Shown piece by piece: positions 9,395 to 18,834 of a stretch of 64,000 nt of DNA. Numbering within the stretch: position 1 is the first letter of the stretch; each line of letters begins with the position of its first letter. The stretch comes from CAVTHW01 sp963734625. Its GTDB lineage: Bacteria; Acidobacteriota; Terriglobia; Bryobacterales; Bryobacteraceae. The position numbers were made by a program, and so were the translations under genes. The notes beneath the pieces were generated by a model. The model made no database searches. It had not been told where the DNA came from and worked only from the letters and a program-made list of their open reading frames with translations. Location of the stretch: NCBI GenBank assembly GCA_963734625.1, contig CAVTHW010000018.1:248001-312000 (forward strand). Reading direction: 5' to 3'.

Positions 9395-10686
9395 TGCGCC
9401 GTCCCCTCGCGGGCAATGCGGATGCGAAAGACTTCGCGTTTGCCGGATTTGCCAAGCGGCCCCTGAAACTCCGAATCGCGGAAGTAAGGGGAGCTGTCGA
9501 GCAACTTCAGCAGGGGCGCGGCCTGCTCGATTTCGCCCGAGATTACAACCGTGTCCCGAGTCAGGTCGAGCGAGTTCAGGTACGCCGGCGGCTCCAGCAG
9601 GCGGGTCAGCCCATTCAGAGCATCCAGGTCGTCGCGCGTCCGGCGCCGGAAACTGTCCAGCAGCGCGATGCGTCCGCGGAGCGCCTCGGCCTCGCGGGCG
9701 ACGGCGTCGGCTTTGGTCGCCGCCGGCTCCAGGCTCTGGATCTGGGCGTTCAGCAGCGACACCTGGCGCCGCCCTTCCAAGGCCGGTTGGGCGGCCAGGG
9801 CCGCCGCCACCGCCAGCAGGACAGCCGCCAGCGCCAGCGTGGGCGCGAAGATGATCCTGGAACTGGAACTGCGCAGTTCGGGCGGCAGCAGGTTCGCGCC
9901 GCGAGCCGCGCCCAAGCCCACCCCCGCCAGCGCCGTCGCATACTGCAGGACGTTGCGGGCGAGGTCGTAATCGGCGGGTTGCGACAGCGGTTTCGGCAAA
10001 ACATCGGCCAGGGCCAGCGGCTGGGTCTCGGGCGGCAACCGCAGTTCGGCGACGGCCAGCGCGGCGGCCCTCTCCGGAGGCCCGTCGAGGCTCGCGGAGA
10101 AGACCGGGCGGGACGGGCTTTCGCCGTAGATCTCAAACGTTCCGTCGCCGGCCAGCGCCACGAAACCCTCCGGCGGTTTGGATAGAATCCGCACGGCGGC
10201 ATGGACCGCCGCCGCCGAAAAGGTGATGGAAGCGACTTTGACGCCGGCTTCGACGAACATCCGGGAGTAACGTTCGAGCACCGTCCGCTGAACAATTCCG
10301 ATCAGCACCACGGGCGTTCCCGCGATCCTCATCCAGGCGCAACGAGCTTCGTCTTCGCCATAAGGGTGGAGCGAGTCGATCTGGTAGAGAATGGCGTTGG
10401 CCAGGTCGCGATCCGCGACGCCGGGGAAAGCCAGTTGCCGGACAATCACTTCGTCCCGCGGCAGCAGGGCGGTGGCCGCCAGATGGCTGGCGCCCAGGCC
10501 GCGAAGGAAGGCGTCGTATTCGGCTCCCCACTCGGCGGCGGGGCGCTCGCGGAACCTCTCGATCACCGTACTGCCGGTGACGCGGGCTCCACCGGGGCGC
10601 ACTTTTACCACAGTGGCGCGAAGATCCGCGCCCGCGATCTCCAGGCCAACGCCCGTGCCTATTGCAAGGATGGTTCTGGGGTCCAT
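9391..10686 (-). CDS. gspL: GspL-like protein, PilM and PilN parts fused
   Basis: The 431-residue protein has an actin-like cytoplasmic half (about 1-250, starting LAIGTGVGLEIAGADL, with the PilM block FPGVADRDLANAI and LHPYGED). One membrane helix follows near 278-300 (FAPTLALAAVLLAVAAALA), then a coiled coil and a PilN-type ferredoxin-like domain (LEPPAYLNSLDLTRDTVVISG). In type IV pili PilM and PilN are separate; in type II secretion GspL combines them, as here. GspL docks the GspE ATPase to the platform. It ends with a four-base overlap with gspM. Confidence 0.8.
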   Translation of the reverse strand: MDPRTILAIGTGVGLEIAGADLRATVVKVRPGGARVTGSTVIERFRERPAAEWGAEYDAFLRGLGASHLAATALLPRDEVIVRQLAFPGVADRDLANAILYQIDSLHPYGEDEARCAWMRIAGTPVVLIGIVQRTVLERYSRMFVEAGVKVASITFSAAAVHAAVRILSKPPEGFVALAGDGTFEIYGESPSRPVFSASLDGPPERAAALAVAELRLPPETQPLALADVLPKPLSQPADYDLARNVLQYATALAGVGLGAARGANLLPPELRSSSSRIIFAPTLALAAVLLAVAAALAAQPALEGRRQVSLLNAQIQSLEPAATKADAVAREAEALRGRIALLDSFRRRTRDDLDALNGLTRLLEPPAYLNSLDLTRDTVVISGEIEQAAPLLKLLDSSPYFRDSEFQGPLGKSGKREVFRIRIAREGTAQ

Positions 10687-10692
10687 GCTTCG

Positions 10693-11674
10693 TTACCAGT
10701 CCAGGCCCAATCCCGCCAGCGGAGAACCTGGTAGCCAAGGCCCGCGGGGCCTTCTCCCAGAGCTGACCGTGGCGCCCGCAGTGCGTGAAAGATCCGAGAG
10801 CTTCCCGTCCGCCAGACGCAGCCTGGCGGTGGCGCGCAAGGTATAGACGGCGCCGCCGCCCACGCTCAGGCGCGCCAAAGACTCGGGGCGCAGCCCGATG
10901 CCGGCGAGATCCCGCGCCGACCGGAACGGCTGCCGCCGGCGTGCTTCCACAATGAGCGCCGACCTCGCCCTCGCCGAGGCCCACGGTCGCCAGTACCGGC
11001 GCCGCCGCCGTGTTCGCGTCCACCACGGCCCCGCTCGCGTACACCGACAAACAGTCCATCAGGCCGGGCCTCTCGACGAGCCCGCCCCGCTGGTCATGGG
11101 CAAGGGAGCCGAAAAAGAGCTCCGGAGTCATGCCTCTGACCGCCAGAAGTTCCTCCACATGTTGGTAAGACGTATGTGGAGCGCGAAAAGACGGCGTGAG
11201 CCCCTGATAGTAGAAGTCGAATTCCGTCAACCCGGCTTCGGTCAGCGGCGTGCGCCAGTCCACGATGGCCCGGGCCAATTCGACAGCCTGGCCGGGGCCG
11301 GCGCCGAGGACCGAGAGCAGCCGGGTCAGTTCCTCGGGAGAAATCTGGTTCAGACCCAGTTTGGCGGTCTCGGGGGCGATCTCCACGATTGTCTCGCCCG
11401 TCGGGAACGAGAAGCGCAGCGCGCTGGTACCAGGCGGGAAGTAGCGCGATGAGCCGTCCGGAGCCTTGTAGACCTGCTCCCACTGCATGTAGAGCAGCGC
11501 GCGTTGAATCCCGCCGGTGGCCAGGTAGTAGGCCCGCGTGCCGTCCAGAGTGGTCGACGTGTGTTCGATCTCCCCGCGCACTGTCGCCGCCAGCGAGAAG
11601 GCGATGGCCGCCAGTGCCGCCGAAAGCCAGAGCACGGCGAGCAGAGCGCTGCCGCGCCTCGCGCTACCCCCCAT
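10693..11674 (-). CDS. gspK: Minor pseudopilin GspK, one frame break
   Basis: The N-terminal part (RRGSALLAVLWLSAALAAIAFS) is a class III prepilin-like signal. The body carries the GspK features NQISPEELTRLLSVLG and the AIVDWRTPLTEAG segment, then SSVYASG-like VDANTAAAPVL. The frame changes near 10983; after it IVEARRRQPFRSARDLAG and a C-terminal beta sheet follow to the stop at 10693. The total is about 327 residues, normal for GspK. GspK caps the pseudopilus tip with GspI and GspJ. The gene overlaps gspJ by 11 bases and ends six bases before gspL. Confidence 0.85.
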
Positions 11675-12398
11675 ACCCGGCTCCTGGCTCCGCGTTTACG
11701 CGCATCGGTGCGATCAGCGAGAGGGGTTGGATCCGCGCGCGATCGGGCTCCAGCGGGACCATGTCCACGCGGACGGCGTTGGGCCAAACGGGGAAGATCC
11801 AGCGCTCGACCCAGCGCTCCCCGGCCGGAGCCGGCAGCGTCTGGCGATAAGAGAAGCGGCAAGAAGCCAGGCGATCCGCCAGCACAAATGACTGCGGTCC
11901 CACGATGATCGGCCGAAACTGCGGAACCTGTAAGCTGGCTTCCTCGTCCACTGCCGTTCCCAGGCAGAACACACCCGCCGATACCGATCCGGTGTAGGCG
12001 TGCTCGTTCACGATCAGCCGCACTCCTTCGCCGGGAGCGCCCGCTGTCACCTGGAATTCGAGAACTTGAGCCATGCCGCGCCAGCCTTCGCCCAGTGAAT
12101 ACGACGAAACGAAACGCATGGATTGCGGCTCGCCCTGGAAGAACGGCAACCGGACCACGGGCCCATCCGGATCCGCCGGTTGGCAGTTGGCGATCACCGG
12201 CATGAACCCGGCGATCTGGTCCTCCAAAATGCGCTGCGCACCCGCCGCGCGCCGGTTGTCCATGAGCCGCGCGTTGGCCTTGACCATGCCGTTCACGCCA
12301 ACCCGCAGCGCCGTCAGGATAGCCAGCGAAAGCAGGCCGAGCAGGGATATGGCGATGATGAGTTCGAGCAGCGTGACTCCCGCGTCGTCCCGCTTCAC
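11664..12398 (-). CDS. gspJ: Minor pseudopilin GspJ
   Basis: The GTG start at 12398 overlaps the gspI stop codon (GTGA) and gives 244 residues. The prepilin signal is DDAGVTLLELIIAISLLGLL, with the Glu at +5 that pseudopilins need for assembly. The rest is a large beta-rich domain (FRPIIVGPQSFVLADRL, ERWVERWIFPVWPNAVRVDM) as in GspJ. It belongs to the tip complex with GspI and GspK. Confidence 0.8.
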   Translation of the reverse strand: MKRDDAGVTLLELIIAISLLGLLSLAILTALRVGVNGMVKANARLMDNRRAAGAQRILEDQIAGFMPVIANCQPADPDGPVVRLPFFQGEPQSMRFVSSYSLGEGWRGMAQVLEFQVTAGAPGEGVRLIVNEHAYTGSVSAGVFCLGTAVDEEASLQVPQFRPIIVGPQSFVLADRLASCRFSYRQTLPAPAGERWVERWIFPVWPNAVRVDMVPLEPDRARIQPLSLIAPMRVNAEPGAGYGG

Positions 12399-12823
12399 GA
12401 CTCGCCGCCTCCCACCGGCGCGGCCAGCAATGGATTCGAACGCCGGAAGCCCTCCAATGAGAGGCTGCGCTGCCTGAAACCGCTGGTCCACCAGATCTCC
12501 AACTGCAACCGCTCGAGCACCGGCGCCGCGGGACCGGCGTTGGGCGGAGCCTCGAAGGTGGTCACCCGCGCGCGCCACCCGCCGTCGAAGCCCGTCACGG
12601 CTGGGTCGAATTTGCCTGCGACAGGGACGTCTTTCGGCAGCCGCGCATCCAGCAGCAACTCGTCCATCTTGCGCTGCGCGATCAGGGCGGCCCGGTCGTA
12701 ATCGGCCAGGCGCCCGGCGTGCTGAAGCGAAGTGGAGATGTTGGAGAGCAAGCCGACGACCGCGATGCCCATGATCGCCGTGGCGACCAGCATCTCCAGC
12801 AGAGTGAAACCGCGCCGGCTCAC
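12395..12823 (-). CDS. gspI: Minor pseudopilin GspI
   Basis: The gene encodes 142 residues. The N-terminus RRGFTLLEMLVATAIMGIAV is a textbook type IV prepilin cleavage site with Phe +1 and Glu +5. A helical segment (YDRAALIAQRKMDELL) and a small beta domain follow, as in GspI, which nucleates the pseudopilus tip. Four-base overlaps with gspH and gspJ indicate translational coupling. Confidence 0.8.
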   Translation of the reverse strand: MSRRGFTLLEMLVATAIMGIAVVGLLSNISTSLQHAGRLADYDRAALIAQRKMDELLLDARLPKDVPVAGKFDPAVTGFDGGWRARVTTFEAPPNAGPAAPVLERLQLEIWWTSGFRQRSLSLEGFRRSNPLLAAPVGGGES

Positions 12824-13293
12824 TGCACCTCCGGCCTCTCCACCTGCGGGACGCCCGTGATGGGATCGATTCTTACCGTGCGGCGGGCGCCCTTGCCGTT
12901 GACCAGTTCCACCCCGAAGCGCGGCATGGTCCCGCCCGGATAGAGCACAAAGCGGCGAGGCGCGCCGGACTCTTGAACCAGCGCCGGCAGTACCCCCGCG
13001 ATCCGTACCCCCGCGGGCAGTTCCAGTTTCCGTTCATAGCCGGGCCGGGCGCTCATTGCCTGGATCGAATTCCCGCGCGGGTCGATCGTGACTTCCACAA
13101 CCTGCTGCACGCGGCCGGCGCGGTTGAGCGCCGAATTCAGGAAGGCGGCCGTCGAGGTGGCGGCCGTGGTAAGCCGCAGCGAATCGAGGCCCGCGCTGAC
13201 GGCGGGGAAGCTGATGCTCACCACGAGCCCGATCAGGGCCATCACGATGAGCATCTCGATCAGCGTAACGCCGCGGTGCGGGCCCACCTTCAT
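12820..13293 (-). CDS. gspH: Minor pseudopilin GspH
   Basis: This 157-residue protein starts with a prepilin signal (HRGVTLIEMLIVMALIGLVV). Its central VEVTIDPRGNSIQ and the C-terminal RFGVELVNGKGARRTVRIDP strands fit the GspH/FimT family. It sits between gspG and gspI, the standard position, and overlaps both by four bases. Confidence 0.8.
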   Translation of the reverse strand: MKVGPHRGVTLIEMLIVMALIGLVVSISFPAVSAGLDSLRLTTAATSTAAFLNSALNRAGRVQQVVEVTIDPRGNSIQAMSARPGYERKLELPAGVRIAGVLPALVQESGAPRRFVLYPGGTMPRFGVELVNGKGARRTVRIDPITGVPQVERPEVQ

Positions 13294-13730
13294 TGGCTCT
13301 TCCAGCTCACGATGTCGGCGTTCGTGGCGTCGCCCCCGGGTTGGCCGTCGGCGCCGTAAGAGATCACGTCGGGTTCGTCACCGTGATCGCCAGGGTACTT
13401 GTACACGTATGGACGCGCCCACGGATCGACGGGGATTTCCTGGGGCAGGTACGCACCCTGCCATTGGGTAACTCCGGCAGGCGCCACGCGCAGCGCTTGC
13501 AGGCCCTGCTCGGTGGTCGGGAACGTCCCCGTATCCAGCTTGTAGGCGCCCAGGGCGGTCATGAAGGAGTTGATCTGGGCGCGCGCGGCCGTGACCCGGG
13601 CCGTGTCGCTCTTTTGAAGCAGCCGGGGCGCAACCAGCGCCGCGAACAGCCCGATAATAATCATCACCACCAGCATCTCGATCAGCGTGACGCCGGCCTG
13701 TCCCGTTCTCTTCCGGTTTCTCATCTTCAC
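13290..13730 (-). CDS. gspG: Major pseudopilin GspG
   Basis: The gene encodes 146 residues. After the cleavage signal (AGVTLIEMLVVMIIIGLFAA) come the conserved GspG features: an Arg-rich helix, ALGAYKLDTGTFPTTEQGLQAL, then DPWARPYVYKYPGDHG and the C-terminal DVISYGADGQPGG calcium-site loop. GspG is the main subunit of the periplasmic pseudopilus that drives secretion. Conservation is high and the frame intact. Confidence 0.95.
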   Translation of the reverse strand: MKMRNRKRTGQAGVTLIEMLVVMIIIGLFAALVAPRLLQKSDTARVTAARAQINSFMTALGAYKLDTGTFPTTEQGLQALRVAPAGVTQWQGAYLPQEIPVDPWARPYVYKYPGDHGDEPDVISYGADGQPGGDATNADIVSWKSQ

Positions 13731-14935
13731 ACCGCCACCTCGTTGATGCTCGTAATCGCGAGCAGCATAGTCAGAATCAGAGCGCCCACCAGGAGGCCCA
13801 TGACCAGAATCACAATCGGTTCAAACAGGGCCGTGAGACGCCGGATCGCGGTCCGCGTCTCGCCCTCGTAAATCTCCGCCATGCGCGCGAACATCCCGTC
13901 GAGCTGGCCGGTCTCCTCGCCCACCGTCAGCAGGTGAGCGGCCAGCGGCGGAAACTCCCCGGTCAGGGCCAGCGGCGCGGCGATCCCTTCGCCGCGCTTG
14001 ACGCCGCGCGCCACGCTCTCGAGCGATCCCGCTATGCGCCGGTTGTTCAGCGTGGCCCCCGCGATGCGGATCGATTGCACCAGCGCCACCCCGTTAGCTA
14101 CCAGTGTGCTCATGGCCCGGGCGAAGCGGGCGGTTTCCGCCTTGCGCAACGCCACGCCGAGCACCGGAATGCGCAGGCGGAACGTGTCCCACCACAGCCT
14201 GCCGGCCGCGGTCCGGATGTAGGAGTACGAGCCCGCGACAGCGGCCGCCACCGCGGCGGCCAGAACCCACCCGTAAGTCCGCAGCCACCCGCTGGTCGCC
14301 AGCATGATCTCCATCGGCAGCGGGATGGGCGCGCGGGACTGTACGAAAACCACCGCGAAACGCGGCGCCACAAAGTTCGTGAGCACCAGAATCGAGCCGA
14401 GGCCCACCAGCGAGAGCAGCGCCGGGTAGATCGCGGACGAAATCAGGTAGCCGCGGAGCTCGTCCCGCGAAGTCTCGAATTCCGCGAGCCTCTCAAAGAC
14501 CGCCGCCAGGGCCCCGCTGGCCTCGCCGGCCCGCACCATATTCAAGTACAAGTCCGAGAAGTACTCGGGATGCGTGGCGAGCGAGTCCGCCAGAGACTTG
14601 CCGCCCTTCAGCGCCCGCAGCACATCCAGCACCACCGGCCGGAACGCCGCCCGTTCGGCAATCTCGGCCGTGATCGAAATAGCCCGGTCCAGCGGCACGC
14701 CCGCCTTCAGCAGCGTGGCGCACTCCTGGGTAAAGAACAGGATGTCCTGCCGCCGCCCCATCACGAATGAGGGCAGCTTCAGGCGAAACCGATTGCCCGC
14801 CTCGGCGCCGACATAGACCGGCACCAGGCCCTGCCGGCGCAGTTCGGCGGCCACGGCTTTCTCCGTCTCGCCCGTCAGGCTGCCGCTGCGAAGCTTGCCG
14901 TCGGAGGCGACCGCCCTGAAGTGAAAACTAGCCAT
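13727..14935 (-). CDS. gspF: Inner-membrane platform protein GspF
   Basis: ATG 14935 (MASFHFRAVASDGK) gives 402 residues, the usual GspF length; the longer frame upstream lies inside gspE. Two GspF/PilC repeats are visible: FFTQECATLLKAGVPLDRA near 63 and FARAMSTLVANGVALVQSI near 267. Each is followed by a G.FP or HP.YF segment, and there are membrane helices near 165-190, 215-240 and 370-395. GspF couples GspE ATP hydrolysis to pseudopilin insertion. The start codon shares one base with the gspE stop. Confidence 0.95.
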   Translation of the reverse strand: MASFHFRAVASDGKLRSGSLTGETEKAVAAELRRQGLVPVYVGAEAGNRFRLKLPSFVMGRRQDILFFTQECATLLKAGVPLDRAISITAEIAERAAFRPVVLDVLRALKGGKSLADSLATHPEYFSDLYLNMVRAGEASGALAAVFERLAEFETSRDELRGYLISSAIYPALLSLVGLGSILVLTNFVAPRFAVVFVQSRAPIPLPMEIMLATSGWLRTYGWVLAAAVAAAVAGSYSYIRTAAGRLWWDTFRLRIPVLGVALRKAETARFARAMSTLVANGVALVQSIRIAGATLNNRRIAGSLESVARGVKRGEGIAAPLALTGEFPPLAAHLLTVGEETGQLDGMFARMAEIYEGETRTAIRRLTALFEPIVILVMGLLVGALILTMLLAITSINEVAV

Positions 14936-16573
14936 CAGAACTCCTGGGTCACGCGCAGCACCTCGGCGGCGGTGGTCTGGCCGGACTTGACCTTGCTCCA
15001 GCCGTCTTCGCGCAGGCTGTGCATTCCCGCGCGGCGGGCCGCGGCGGTGATCTGCGCGGCGTCGGCGTTGGCCATGATCAGCCGGCGCAGCTCGTCGTCG
15101 AGTTCCATCAGCTCGAAAATGCCAATCCGCCCCGTGAAGCCGGTTCCGAAGCACTCCTCGCAGCCCGTCCCCCGCCAGCAGTTGACCGTCTCGCCCTCGG
15201 GAGTGGTGCGCACGCCGTCGGGCGCCTTGCAGCGATCGCAGATAACCCGGACCAGCCGCTGCGCCAGCACCGCCACCAAGGACGAGCTCAGCAGATAGTT
15301 CTCCACTCCCATGTCCGCGAGCCGGGTGATGGCGCTGGGCGCATCGTTGGTATGCAGCGTCGAGTACACGAAGTGCCCGGTGAGCGCCGCCCGGATGGCG
15401 ACGTCGGCCGTCTCGCGGTCGCGGATCTCACCCACCATGATCACGTCGGGATCCTGACGCACGATGTGCCGCAGCCCGGAGGCGAAGGTCAGCCCGATTT
15501 GCGGATTCACGTGGATCTGATTGATCCCGTCCATCTGGTATTCCACCGGGTCTTCGATGGTGATGATCTTCTTGTCGGGCTGGTTGATGCGCTTGAGCGC
15601 CGAGTAAAGAGTCGTCGACTTGCCGCTGCCGGTCGGACCGGTGACCAGGAAGATCCCGTGCGGCATCGAGGTGAAAGTGCTCCATGCGCGCCAGCATGTG
15701 GGCGTCGTAGCCCAGCCGTTCGAGATCGTAGAAATCGCCGGCCGAGCGGTCGAGCAGGCGCATGACCACGCTCTCCCCGTACAGCGTCGGGAGCGTCGAA
15801 ACGCGCAAATCGACTTCCCGGCCCAGAATCTTGATCTTGATTCGCCCGTCCTGGGGGAGCCGCCGTTCCGCGATGTTGAGCTTCGCCATCAGCTTCACGC
15901 GCGAGATAATCGCCGCCTTCAGCTCGCGCGGCGGCGCCTCCTGGTTGTAGAGGACGCCGTCCACGCGGTACCGCAGGCGAAATTCCTTCTCGAAGGGCTC
16001 GATGTGAATATCGCTGGCGCGCTTCTCCAGCGCCTGCGCGATGGCCGCGTTCACCAACCGGATGACCGGGGCCTCGCTGGCCATGTCCCGCAGGTGCTCC
16101 AGGTCCTCGCTGGCTTCGGCCAGGTCCCCCTGGAATTCGGGAGAGGCCTTTTCCTCTTCGCCGAAGTACTTGCCGATCGCGTCGAGGATCTCCTGCTCGG
16201 CCGCCAGGGCCGGCTGGACCCGCATGCCGGTAAAGCCCCGAACCGCCGAGAGCGTTTCGAAGTCCAGCGGATCGGCCATGGCGATGGTCAGCGTGGAATC
16301 TTGAATCGCCACCGGCAGAAACTTGCACTGCCGCATGAATCGCGGGGTCAGCCCCTCGGTCTCCGGCGAGACCGGCGGGGGGCCCTCCACCGAAACCAGG
16401 GGTACCGAAAGCTGATCGGAGAGCGCCGCCAGCACGTCCCGCATGGCGACAAAGCCGAGGTCCACCAGGATTTTGCCGAGCTTCTCGCCGCGCTCGCGCT
16501 GGATCCCCAGCGCCCGGTCCAGGTCTTCCGCCGCGATCAGGCGGCGTTCAATGAGCATCTCTCCGAGGCGCAT
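14935..16573 (-). CDS. gspE: Secretion ATPase GspE, one frame break
   Basis: The frames 16573-15428 and 15666-14935 join near 15674, where removing one base restores ARMEHFTSMPHGIFLVTG. The result is about 546 residues. The N-terminal MshEN domain (LGEMLIERRLI) binds GspL and nucleotide. The core has Walker A GPTGSGKSTT, an Asp box (ITIEDPVEY), Walker B VGEIRDRETADVAI and a His box (TGHFVYSTLHTND). A zinc-binding element CDRC...CEEC follows. It powers the pseudopilus from the cytoplasm. The frame break is almost certainly a sequencing error, since every catalytic motif is intact. Confidence 0.93.
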
Positions 16574-16576
16574 CGC

Positions 16577-17125
16577 CTAGAATTCCTCGGTCCGGATGGC
16601 AGCGTCCAGGGACGTGCCTGGGTTCTTGCCCAAGCGGTAGTCGAGCAGACTGCTTCTGGGCGCACGCAGCAGGATCTGCCCGGGCAGACCCGTCTTGTCC
16701 TCCCAGGAGTAGTAGAAGAGCGTAACCCCCACCACCACCTGCTGATTCGCCGGGACGAAATCCAGCGACGCCGCCGAAGATACCAGCATCTCCCGCATGA
16801 GGCGCTTGAGCGCAGGCAGCTTGGCCAGCTTTCTCTGGTGCACGCTGTCGGCTTCTGCCTTGCTGATTTGCGTCCGGAAAGGCGTGAGGCCGGGAGTGAT
16901 GATGAGGCTGACCTCGGTCGTAAAGACGACGCCGTAGCCGTCCAGGTAGACGCCGCGCGTGTTGCCGAGCAGGTCGATGGGGTCGGTCTTATCGAGCTGG
17001 GAGAGCTGCGAATCGAAGCTCCGCTCTACGGCGGCCAGCGCCTCCCGGCTGACCTTTGGCTTCTGCTGCGGGAATGCGGGCAGAAACGCCGCCAGCAGGG
17101 CGGCCAGGACACCGGCCAGTCTCAT
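16577..17125 (-). CDS. Secreted protein of unknown function before gspE
   Basis: ATG 17125 overlaps the anti-sigma stop (ATGA) and gives 182 residues. A signal peptide (LAGVLAALLAAFLPAFP) precedes a conserved-looking globular domain with NTRGVYLDGYGVVFTTEVSL and VVVGVTLFYYSWEDKTGLPG. I do not recognise the family. It is translated between an anti-sigma factor and gspE, with only three bases before gspE, so a link to envelope sensing or secretion is plausible. Confidence 0.6.
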   Translation of the reverse strand: MRLAGVLAALLAAFLPAFPQQKPKVSREALAAVERSFDSQLSQLDKTDPIDLLGNTRGVYLDGYGVVFTTEVSLIITPGLTPFRTQISKAEADSVHQRKLAKLPALKRLMREMLVSSAASLDFVPANQQVVVGVTLFYYSWEDKTGLPGQILLRAPRSSLLDYRLGKNPGTSLDAAIRTEEF

Positions 17126-17694
17126 CGCGCACCCTCGAAGCGAGCGTTCGCCACCTGGTAAGTCCTGAGCCTCTTCTGGAGAACCTCGAAGCTCTCTTCC
17201 ATCGCCACCAGGTCCACCTGGCGTTGCTGCGCCATTCTCTGCTCGGCCGCGGCCACCAGCGCAGCGGTCTGGCGGGCCTGTTCCGCGGCGGTCTTCTCCA
17301 GGGCAACCTGGACGCGCGCGGCGACTTCCTGTTCGATGCGCGCTTCGACGACGGCGCTCACCCCGGCCGGAGCCGAGACCACGGCGGGCCGGACGAAAGC
17401 GTGCACCAGGATGGCGCAGGCCAGCAGCGACACCGAAACGAACGCCAGCCGGGGAGTGGAATTCCAGAGCCAGGCCCAGCCCCGAGGCTCGAAGACCTTG
17501 TCCGAAACGAAGGCGATCCGGCGCGGCATCTCCTCGTCGGGAAGGGCCAGCAGGGCCGTGCGCGTAAGACGCAGGCTCTCCAGTTCGGCCCGGCAATCCT
17601 GGCAGCCGTTCAAATGACGCTCCACCGCGCGGCGCTCCGCTTCGGGGAGTTCGTCGAGCAGGTAGGCCTTCACCTCATGTTCCGAGCAGCTCAT
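17122..17694 (-). CDS. Zinc-finger anti-sigma factor
   Basis: The gene encodes 190 residues from ATG 17694, overlapping the sigma-factor stop. The N-terminal 40 residues carry the zf-HC2/ZAS pattern C..H...YLLDELPEAERRAVERHLNGCQDC, the zinc-binding anti-sigma fold that holds ECF sigma factors inactive. One membrane helix lies near 85-107 (LAFVSVSLLACAILVHAFV). A coiled-coil periplasmic part follows at about 115-185, rich in Glu/Ala/Gln. It probably responds to an envelope signal. Confidence 0.85.
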   Translation of the reverse strand: MSCSEHEVKAYLLDELPEAERRAVERHLNGCQDCRAELESLRLTRTALLALPDEEMPRRIAFVSDKVFEPRGWAWLWNSTPRLAFVSVSLLACAILVHAFVRPAVVSAPAGVSAVVEARIEQEVAARVQVALEKTAAEQARQTAALVAAAEQRMAQQRQVDLVAMEESFEVLQKRLRTYQVANARFEGAR

Positions 17695-18272
17695 TGCACA
17701 CCTCGCGTGCCGATTGGAGCCAGCGTTCGCTTCAGGACATCCAGGGCCGAGTACAGCCGCGATTTCACGGTCGAGACCGGACAGGAAAGAACCTCGGCGA
17801 TCTCCTCGAACTTGAACCCCTGGTAGATCTTCAAGATCACGGTCTCGCGCTGGTCCTCCGAAAGACCCGCCAGCGCTCCGGCAACCGCCAGGGAAAGCTC
17901 GATCGGTTCCAGGCGCGCCCGCTTGGCCCGCTCCGGCCCGGCCGATTCCAAATCCGTCTCGCGGCGCGGCTTTCGCAAGAGCGAAAACGCCTCGTTGTGG
18001 GCGATACGGAACATCCACGGGCCGAAACGAGCGGGATCTTGCAGCCTGCCCAGGTTCTGGTAGGCCTTGAGAAAGACTTCCTGACTCAAATCCATGGCGT
18101 CCTCGCGGTTGCCCACCAGCCGCAACAGGTAGTTGAAGACACGCTTCTCCCAGCGCGAAATCAGGACATTATAGGCTTCCACCTTGCCCCGCTTCGCCGC
18201 GCGGATCAGGTCGGGATCCTCAACCTCCCGAAAAATCAAATTCTGGGCTCCATGTTCAAAGACGCCGCTCAC
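17691..18272 (-). CDS. ECF sigma factor (SigE-like)
   Basis: The protein has 193 residues. The GTG start at 18272 overlaps the previous stop. Region 2 contains LVGNREDAMDLSQEVFLKAYQ and RFGPWMFRIAHNEAF (promoter melting and -10 recognition). Region 4 contains LSEDQRETVILKIYQGFKFEEIAEVL and the helix-turn-helix CPVSTVKSRLYSALDVLK (-35 recognition). Its anti-sigma factor is the next gene. Since the type II secretion genes follow with no real gap, the sigma factor may control them and itself. Confidence 0.92.
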   Translation of the reverse strand: MSGVFEHGAQNLIFREVEDPDLIRAAKRGKVEAYNVLISRWEKRVFNYLLRLVGNREDAMDLSQEVFLKAYQNLGRLQDPARFGPWMFRIAHNEAFSLLRKPRRETDLESAGPERAKRARLEPIELSLAVAGALAGLSEDQRETVILKIYQGFKFEEIAEVLSCPVSTVKSRLYSALDVLKRTLAPIGTRGVQ

Positions 18273-18751
18273 GCCGAAAAAGTCTGCCGCCGGACCAGTG
18301 ACGCCATGGCGGGGTTCACCAGGCGCTTGAAATCATCGAAGCGAATATGGATCACGTCCCGGTGCGTGCCCGCGTTGAAGGCGATGGTCTCCTCGGCCGC
18401 CAGGCTTTCGTCCACATACACCGGAACGCCGCACAGGTTCCCGAACGGGCCCATGGCCCCGAGTTCGCAATCGGGGAACAGGTCCGCCAATTCGCTCTCC
18501 GTGGCCAGCCGCAACCGGGAAACGCCCAGCACCGCCTGGAGGCCATGCAGGTCCAGCAGACAGTCGCCGGGCAGGACCGCCATGCCGAAACCTTTCTCGC
18601 TGAAAAAAACCACGGCTTTGGCGATCTTGTGCGCCGGCACGTGCTCGACGCTGGCGACTTCCTTGGCCGTGTAGGCGGTCGGGTGGCTGTGACGCTGATA
18701 TTGCACTTTGTTCTCGTCAAGGTACGACAGGATCTTCTGGAGCATCGGCAT
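18269..18751 (-). CDS. YbaK/ProX-type aminoacyl-tRNA deacylase
   Basis: ATG 18751 is chosen because GGGGAG lies upstream; the product has 160 residues. YbaK-domain features are present: HPTAYTAKEVASVEHVPAHKIAKAVVFF near the start with its catalytic-type Lys, a GDCLLDL segment, and LGAMGPFGNLCGVPVYVDESL. Such proteins hydrolyse mischarged tRNA, for example Ala- or Cys-tRNA(Pro). Some members bind other ligands. It is the first gene of the chain leading to the sigma factor. Confidence 0.8.
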   Translation of the reverse strand: MPMLQKILSYLDENKVQYQRHSHPTAYTAKEVASVEHVPAHKIAKAVVFFSEKGFGMAVLPGDCLLDLHGLQAVLGVSRLRLATESELADLFPDCELGAMGPFGNLCGVPVYVDESLAAEETIAFNAGTHRDVIHIRFDDFKRLVNPAMASLVRRQTFSA

Positions 18752-18834
18752 ACGTTTCTCCCCGCGCGGCGGGGTCGCGCCGCGCCCTTCGCAGCCCTCG
18801 AGGAAGTCCACCCTTAGTGTATTGCAGAAGGAGG

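Noticed and set aside
13727..15154. Longer form of GspF starting at 15154
   Set aside because: The extra N-terminus lies inside gspE in another frame; ATG 14935 gives the normal family length.
15620..17161. Long plus-strand open frame of 513 codons opposite gspE
   Set aside because: Antisense shadow; the minus strand encodes gspE and its neighbour.
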